A stretch of DNA of 64,000 nucleotides, taken from the NCBI GenBank assembly GCA_045807745.1, contig JBJMGT010000022.1, positions 231,561-295,560 of the forward strand, written 5' to 3'. Position 1 is the first letter of the stretch. Each line of letters opens with the position of its first letter. A program made the translations under genes and the position numbers. The notes under the pieces were generated by a model, which saw only the letters and a list, made by a program, of their open reading frames with translations, was not told the DNA's origin and searched no databases. Shown here one piece after another: positions 57,241 to 64,000 of the stretch. Origin of the DNA: QHXQ01 sp045807745 (GTDB lineage Bacteria > Acidobacteriota > Blastocatellia > Pyrinomonadales > Pyrinomonadaceae).

Positions 57241-58878
57241 GTGGCAGCGAAACAATTGAAGTTTGATGTGGAAGCGCGGCAGGCGATGTTGCAGGGCGTG
57301 AACACGCTGGCGAATGCGGTGCGTGTGACGTTGGGGCCGCGGGGGCGCAACGTCGTGCTCGGCAAGAAGTATGGCTCGCCGACGATTACGAAGGACGGCG
57401 TGACGGTCGCCAAAGAGATCGAGTTGAAGGACAAGTACGAGAACATGGGTGCGCAGATGGTCAAGGAGGTCGCGACGCGCACGAACGATGCGGCGGGCGA
57501 CGGCACGACCACCGCGACCGTGCTCGCGCAGGCCATCTTCCGCGAGGGCGTGAAGAATGTGACGGCGGGCGCGAACCCTATGTCCTTGCAACGCGGCATA
57601 CAGTTGGGCGCGGAGGCTGTGGTTGCAGCCCTTGAGAAACAGTCGAAGGACATCAAGGGCAAGAACGAATTGGCAAACGTCGCGACCGTGTCGGCGAACA
57701 ACGACCGCGAGATCGGCGAGTTGATCTCTGAAGCAATGGAGCGTGTCGGCAAGGACGGCGTGGTGACGGTCGAAGAGTCGCGCACGTTGCAGACGGAGCT
57801 GGACATCGTCGAGGGCATGCAGTTCGACCGGGGCTATCTGTCGCCTTATTTCGTGACGAACCCGGATCGGATGGAAGCGGTCTTAGACGAGCCGCTGATT
57901 CTGTTGCACGAGAAGAAAATCTCAGCGATGCGCGATCTGCTACCGCTCCTTGAGCAGACGGCGCAACAGGGCAAGCCGCTCCTGATCATCGCCGAAGAGG
58001 TGGACGGCGACGCGCTCGCCACACTCGTCGTCAACAAACTGCGCGGCACGATCAAGGTCTGCGCCGTGAAAGCACCAGCGTTCGGCGACCGGCGCAAGGC
58101 GATCCTTGATGATCTGGCCACGCTGACCGGCGGGCGCGTCATCACCGAAGACCTCGGCATCAAGTTAGAGAACGTTATGACCGACGACCTCGGCACGGCG
58201 AAGCGCGTGATCGTGGACAAGGACAACACGACGATCATTGAGGGCGCGGGCAAGGGCGCGGACATACAGGGGCGTGTGAAAACTATCCGCCGGCAGATCG
58301 GGGACAGCACGTCGGACTACGACCGCGAGAAGTTGCAGGAGCGTTTGGCGAAGCTCGCGGGCGGCGTCGCGGTCATACGCGTGGGCGCGGCGACCGAGAC
58401 GGAGATGAAAGAGAAGAAGATGCGCGTGGACGACGCGGTGAACGCGACCCGTGCGGCGGCGCAGGAGGGCATTGTGCCGGGCGGCGGAGTCGCGCTGTTG
58501 CGCGCGGCCAAGGCGCTCGACAAGTTGGAAGTAGAAGGCGACGACGGGGATGTGCGGACGGGCGTCCGCATTCTGCGGCGCGCGCTCGAAGAACCCATCC
58601 GGCGGATCGCAGAGAACGCGGGCGTGGACGGCGCAATCGTCGTCGGCCGGGTCGAAGAGTCGAAGGGCGCTAAAGGTTTTAACGCTGCGACTGGCGCGTA
58701 TGAAGACCTCGTCGCTGCCGGTATCATCGACCCGACGAAAGTTGTCCGCACGGCGCTGCAAAACGCGGCCTCGGTCGCCGGTCTGCTGTTGACGGCCGGC
58801 GCAGCCGTCACCGACGCGCCCGAACCGAAGCGGGGCGGTGCGTCCCCGATGCCGGGCGGCGAGGACTACGACTACTAA
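57241..58878 (+). CDS. groEL: 60-kDa chaperonin GroEL
   Basis: The 545-residue chaperonin begins with GTG (AAGGAG 9 nt upstream). Conserved: VTLGPRGRNVVLGKKYGSPTITKDGVTVAKEIELKD, DAAGDGTTTATVLAQAI (ATP binding), GVVTVEESRT, EGMQFDRGYLSPYFVT, KAPAFGDRRKAILDD, AAQEGIVPGGGVALLRA. The C-terminus ends ASPMPGGEDYDY and lacks the usual long GGM repeat tail. No groES precedes it; the gene before is grpE. It may be a second, specialised copy. Confidence 0.97.
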   Translation: MAAKQLKFDVEARQAMLQGVNTLANAVRVTLGPRGRNVVLGKKYGSPTITKDGVTVAKEIELKDKYENMGAQMVKEVATRTNDAAGDGTTTATVLAQAIFREGVKNVTAGANPMSLQRGIQLGAEAVVAALEKQSKDIKGKNELANVATVSANNDREIGELISEAMERVGKDGVVTVEESRTLQTELDIVEGMQFDRGYLSPYFVTNPDRMEAVLDEPLILLHEKKISAMRDLLPLLEQTAQQGKPLLIIAEEVDGDALATLVVNKLRGTIKVCAVKAPAFGDRRKAILDDLATLTGGRVITEDLGIKLENVMTDDLGTAKRVIVDKDNTTIIEGAGKGADIQGRVKTIRRQIGDSTSDYDREKLQERLAKLAGGVAVIRVGAATETEMKEKKMRVDDAVNATRAAAQEGIVPGGGVALLRAAKALDKLEVEGDDGDVRTGVRILRRALEEPIRRIAENAGVDGAIVVGRVEESKGAKGFNAATGAYEDLVAAGIIDPTKVVRTALQNAASVAGLLLTAGAAVTDAPEPKRGGASPMPGGEDYDY

Positions 58879-58890
58879 GAAAAGTTCAGA

Positions 58891-58971
58891 GAGTCCGTAG
58901 AGTCCAGAGAGTCTAGAGAGTCAAAGGCTAAGCGCTTTTGACTCTCTAGACTCTCTGGACTCTACGGACTC
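58891..58971. repeat. Word-repeat hairpin R12 (word AGAGAGTC)
   Basis: Left arm 58891-58925 and right arm 58937-58971 are perfect 35-bp reverse complements (GAGTCCGTAG... / ...CTACGGACTC), with a period of about 9 nt and three different word variants mirrored exactly. It starts 12 bp after the groEL stop. Confidence 0.93.
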
Positions 58972-58981
58972 TTGACTCTTC

Positions 58982-59355
58982 GCCTGCACGGCTTTCGGTC
59001 AGTTTTACTGATGGGTAGAATTTGCTCTGACCGCCGGGCGGGTGGCGGCACGTTGGCGCGGCGGCTGTTTCAGGCGCAAATAACGGGCGAGTTGCGTTGA
59101 AAGCCAGCGCCGTGCGGGGCGCGAAAAAGAATGGCAAGATTTTTGCAATCAGATGCGGTAGTATGGAAGGCGTCCCGAATCGCGACGGGCGCATCTAACA
59201 CTGGCCGAACAAGGGGCGGGGTTAACGACAGTTTTGGATCGAGCAGCGAACCGGGACACAGGCGTTACTCGTAAGATGTTTCGGCGGGCGAAAAAAAACA
59301 AGATTACCGCAAGCCACCTCGCGCTCGCGGCTGTTAGACAAGAAGGTAACGCAAC
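58982..59355. other. Leader region of the clpC-like gene
   Basis: The 370 bp between hairpin R12 and the clpC-like start contain no convincing coding frame on either strand. The sequence has no recognisable CIRCE or CtsR box. It probably holds the promoter and a long leader. Confidence 0.6.
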
Positions 59356-61623
<2,268 letters not shown>

Positions 61624-61696
61624 GTACAGTGGCAAGTGACGAGTAACAAGTTAATAAACTGCTTGCTCGTCACTTGCCGCTTGTCACTCGTCACTG
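61624..61696. repeat. Word-repeat hairpin R13 (word CAAGTGA/CGAGTAA)
   Basis: GGCAAGTGACGAG (61631-61643) pairs exactly with CTCGTCACTTGCC (61666-61678); further GTCACTCGTCACTG words to 61696 pair less regularly with the left end. It begins at the stop of the clpC-like gene. Confidence 0.85.
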
Positions 61697-61711
61697 TTTT
61701 AACAAACCGAC

Positions 61712-62542
61712 ATGAGCAATAACTCCTCCAAGCTGCGCACACCCCTGCGCTTAGTGCTGCCGCTCGCGCTTTGTCTGTGCCTGCCGGCTGCGCTTGTCGC
61801 CGAGCAACAGTTAGCCAATAAGCCGGATGAGCAACTCGCCAAAGAGAACAGGGCCGAGCAGATCGTCGCGCGCGCCGTCGGCGCTATGGGCGGCGACGCG
61901 TACTTGGGCGTGCGCTCGACCATCGGACGCGGCGTGATCACGCCGTTCGATAAAGGCGCATCGCAACTGCCCCAGTCCTTCACAGACTACTATGTCTTCC
62001 CCGATAAGGAGCGGACGGAGTTTCGCGGCGGCGGCAATCACCTGATCGATACTTTCGTCGGCCAGACCGGCTGGGGCTTCGACGCCGCACAGCGCAGCAT
62101 CAAGGATAAGCCGCCGGCCTCGATTGAAAGTTTTCAGGTCTCAATCCGCACGAGCCTCGACAACCTGCTGCGCGGCTGGTGGCGCAAAGACGGCGCAACG
62201 CTCACCTACATTGGGCGGCGCGAAGCGGGACTGGCGCGGCGCAACGAGACCGTGCGGCTCACTTATCCGGACGGCTTCACTGTCGATTTCGAGCTCGGCG
62301 CGAAGGACAACCTGCCCGCCAAGGCGCTCTACAAACGTCCGAATGGTGAAGGCACGGACGTGCAGGAAGAGGATCGCTATGCGCGCTTCCTGACCACGGG
62401 CGGCATCACCCTGCCCTTCATCATCGATCATTATCGCGGCGGCGATCAGACCTACCGCATCAGCTACGACTCGGTCGAGTTCAACCGCCCCATCGCCGAC
62501 ACGCTCTTCGCCAAACCGGCCAACTTGAAAGCGATCAAATAG
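61712..62542 (+). CDS. Secreted LolA/outer-membrane-lipoprotein-sorting-like protein
   Basis: The 276-residue protein has a signal peptide (LVLPLALCLCLPAALVAE). The mature part (AEQIVARAVGAMGGDAYLGVRSTIGRGVITPF ... DYYVFPDKERTEFRGGGNHLIDTFVGQTGWGFD ... RLTYPDGFTVDFELG ... GGITLPFIIDHYRGGDQTYRISYDSVEFNRPIADTLF) fits the beta-sheet LolA/LolB-like carrier fold seen in many Acidobacteriota secreted proteins. The exact role is unknown. It is downstream of the clpC-like gene behind hairpin R13. Confidence 0.75.
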   Translation: MSNNSSKLRTPLRLVLPLALCLCLPAALVAEQQLANKPDEQLAKENRAEQIVARAVGAMGGDAYLGVRSTIGRGVITPFDKGASQLPQSFTDYYVFPDKERTEFRGGGNHLIDTFVGQTGWGFDAAQRSIKDKPPASIESFQVSIRTSLDNLLRGWWRKDGATLTYIGRREAGLARRNETVRLTYPDGFTVDFELGAKDNLPAKALYKRPNGEGTDVQEEDRYARFLTTGGITLPFIIDHYRGGDQTYRISYDSVEFNRPIADTLFAKPANLKAIK

Positions 62543-62562
62543 ATTGCGGATTGCGGATTTAA
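62543..62562. repeat. Single word array R14 (word GCGGATT)
   Basis: ATTGCGGATTGCGGATTTAA follows the stop of the LolA-like gene directly. Only one arm is present; it is a half element, or a decayed copy, of the R8/R11 word family. Confidence 0.7.
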
Positions 62563-63140
62563 GATAACACACAACAATCTAGAGAAAGCCGGGCAGGGTC
62601 TATTCATGCTCGACGGAGGAAGGAACTATCCACAACGCACACGAATCGACATGAATAGAGCACCGGGATTTCGTGTTATTTCGGGTGGGTTCGTGGCCGG
62701 CTTTGCCACGCAGCGGGGAGAGCCCTGTCGTAGAAACCGAGAATGAATAGACCTTGAACGCCGGGAAATTTATATTTACAGTTCGGTTATCTTATGTTTT
62801 AATTCCGTTCCGTCCTCAGTCTGCACTTAAATAATTGTCTAGAGTGCGGATCTCAGACAAGATCATTCGGCACTAGATTATATCTTAGATTCTTTTTCCT
62901 GTCGCGCCTTACGCAAGTTGCTCTAGTTTAGCCCGTTGTGTTTATGCTTCAACTGATAGCTAAACACATCGATAACTTAAACCTATCTGCCAAACTAGCG
63001 GGTAGGTCGAATTGCATACCAGAAAAGCAATTTCATGTTCGGTAGTTAAATAGGCTCAGTATATGTTGAAAGGATGGTTATCCACTTCAACCATGAACAG
63101 TGACATCGGAATCACCCGAACCGGAAACGGAGGAGATAGC
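62563..63140. other. AT-rich intergenic region with a structured block
   Basis: Apart from the inverted-repeat block at 62597-62753, this 580-bp interval has no convincing coding frame. Its base composition is lower in GC than the rest of the window, especially 62760-63060, which fits horizontally acquired or IS-flanking DNA. No clear promoter for the small gene at 63141 could be fixed. Confidence 0.6.
62597..62753. ncRNA. Possible structured RNA or MITE with alternative stems
   Basis: Three related segments occur: A (62597-62613, GGTCTATTCATGCTCGA), A' (62646-62659, TCGACATGAATAGA) and A'' (62738-62753, CGAGAATGAATAGACC). A can pair with A' (14 bp with a bulge) or with A'' (15 of 16 bp), so two mutually exclusive hairpins are possible. 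This is either an alternative-pairing RNA or a 157-bp MITE whose ends are A and A''. No T-run follows. The assignment is open. Confidence 0.4.
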
Positions 63141-63272
63141 ATGACAAGCAAGAAAGACAATAACTCAACCCACGATGCTATAGCTCGTGTTGCATACTCA
63201 GAATCGAGCACCGAGCAAACTTTGACACACCATCATGTTGAAGCTCCAACTTATAATAGGGGGCTAGAGTAG
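63141..63272 (+). pseudogene. Small gene interrupted by IS1595 insertion
   Basis: ATG at 63141 follows a very strong Shine-Dalgarno (GGAGGAG, 5-nt spacing). The frame encodes 43 residues (MTSKKDNNSTHDAIARVAYS ... HHHVEAPTYN), of which the last few (RGLE, stop) are at or inside the IS terminal repeat. The original C-terminus is therefore lost. It is hydrophilic with a His run; no family is recognised. The rest of the gene, if any, lies beyond the IS outside the window. An in-frame upstream ATG at 63063 lacks a ribosome site. Confidence 0.55.
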
Positions 63273-64000
63273 TTAAAGCGGGTGTTTTCTAAGCAGCTTC
63301 AACAACTCAGCGTACACATTGTTCTTTCTCAAGTTGAACCTATATTCGCACTCTTTCAAGTGCCAGTAGAACTTCTCCGGTTTGATGCCATGAAACTGCT
63401 GGAGCCGATGTTTAGCATAACTCCAGAAGCTCTCGATGCCGTTGACATGGTGCGTGCCGCGCACGAACTCGCTGTGCCCGTGGTTGACTCTGAAGTGCTT
63501 GGCGTAGCCCACGTCAACCAGACCATCGTAACCGCGCCAGCCATCCGAATTGATGACCGCTTCGGGCGCAACGCGACCGCGAATAATGGCTTGCAGCGTG
63601 GCTTTCTTGCAGTCCGGCACGATCTCCGTATAGACACGCCCGTCACGCTTCAAGAGACCGAAGACGATGGTCTTACCCGACGCCCCGCGACCGCGCTTGC
63701 CGCGCACCCGGCGAGCACCGAAGTAAGATTCATCAACTTCGACTTCGCCGGAGGAGAGCGGTGAATCACGCTCGCATGCTTCGGCGATGCGCGCTCTGAT
63801 TTTGAGAAAGATCGTGGTGACGCTCTTGCGCGTCAGACCGGTTAAATGTGCGACATCGGTGGCCGTCAAATCGAGCGCGAACAAGCGCAAGAGTTGCCGG
63901 AATTTCTTGGCGGAAATTCGGGAACGGCGATAAAACGGGTTCGGTCGTTCCATTTCAGTAGTTTAGCACCTCGGCGAAAGTGCTTAACTACTCTAGCCCC
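63260..64000 (-). mobile_element. IS1595-family insertion sequence (ISXO2-like)
   Basis: Terminal inverted repeats GGGGCTAGAGTAGTTAA (63260-63276) and its complement (63984-64000) enclose one transposase gene; total 741 bp, the right size for small IS1595 members. The right repeat reaches the last base of the window, so the second target duplication cannot be seen. The left flanking 8 bp are TATAATAG (63252-63259). Confidence 0.9.
63273..63953 (-). CDS. tnp: IS1595-family DDE transposase
   Basis: The 226-residue transposase has an N-terminal helix-turn-helix (ALDLTATDVAHLTGLTRKSVTTIFLKIRARI). The ISXO2-like catalytic core contains the DDE-type residues in VEVDESYFG, INSDGWRGY and HHVNGIESFWSYAKHRL; the third position is Asn or Glu in this group. 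The frame is intact and its start is 47 bp inside the right terminal repeat, so the element is probably still mobile. No zinc-ribbon passenger is fused at the N-terminus. Confidence 0.93.
   Translation of the reverse strand: MERPNPFYRRSRISAKKFRQLLRLFALDLTATDVAHLTGLTRKSVTTIFLKIRARIAEACERDSPLSSGEVEVDESYFGARRVRGKRGRGASGKTIVFGLLKRDGRVYTEIVPDCKKATLQAIIRGRVAPEAVINSDGWRGYDGLVDVGYAKHFRVNHGHSEFVRGTHHVNGIESFWSYAKHRLQQFHGIKPEKFYWHLKECEYRFNLRKNNVYAELLKLLRKHPL

Overview
The window looks like a piece of an Acidobacteriota chromosome, most likely from or near Blastocatellia. This is inferred from the high-GC coding style, an Oar-like TonB-dependent receptor with an N-terminal carboxypeptidase-regulatory domain, the many secreted peptidases and TPR proteins, and a BlaI/BlaR1 pair. 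No rRNA or tRNA gene and no CRISPR array was seen. Both edges cut features: a larA-like racemase gene runs off the left edge, and an IS1595-family element ends at the right edge.

Layout. 1-7 kb (mostly minus): LarA-type racemase, CDF metal exporter, zinc-ribbon/receiver protein, PilT ATPase, ThiE, Ser/Thr kinase. 7.4-17 kb: an EfpL-type (SPTARG) elongation factor P paralogue, a VWA protein, a BlaI/BlaR1 module whose BlaR1 carries a catalytically degenerate NodB-like domain, a flavodoxin-fold oxidoreductase interrupted by a LAGLIDADG intein, a fatty-acid-hydroxylase-family protein and a TIGR04283-like glycosyltransferase. 17-31 kb: response regulator, DUF1570/TPR protein, M14 and S9 peptidases, ornithine-cyclodeaminase/PepE pair, chrBA. 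31-39.5 kb: TypA, TrmL, a 34-residue Lys/Gly/Ala peptide gene with its own promoter and terminator, a partial type IV pilus operon (pilN, pilO, an IPT-domain PilP-like protein, a pseudopilin), a diguanylate cyclase and RibA. 39.8-53 kb: TonB-dependent receptor, TPR protein, HD phosphohydrolase, TonB-like protein, S41 peptidase, and a probable Mg2+ module (MgtE-N/CBS protein plus Nramp-related permease) followed by an MscS-cNMP channel. 53-62.5 kb: a protein quality-control block, hsp20-clpB-grpE-groEL-clpC-like, with no groES or dnaK in it. 62.5-64 kb: AT-rich accessory DNA with a possible structured RNA or MITE, a small gene and the IS1595 element.

The most unusual signal at the scale of the whole window is a family of about 14 intergenic hairpins. 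Each is made of a short word (usually 7 nt) tandemly repeated and then repeated in inverted orientation. The word changes from locus to locus, while the architecture stays: word array, short A/T-rich loop, complementary word array. Most lie within about 12 bp of a stop codon. One forms the end of a coding sequence and another has been split by a MITE with a CTAG target duplication. Separate GC-rich palindromes occur at 19.9 kb, 48.3 kb and around the 7.2 kb word-hairpin.

Functionally the window combines envelope and surface functions, metal handling (CDF, ChrBA, Nramp-related/MgtE-N) and stress proteostasis. Coordinates of starts were adjusted where an in-frame ATG with a Shine-Dalgarno sequence or signal peptide was better than the longest ORF. 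All family assignments come from reading motifs by eye; no database search was run.
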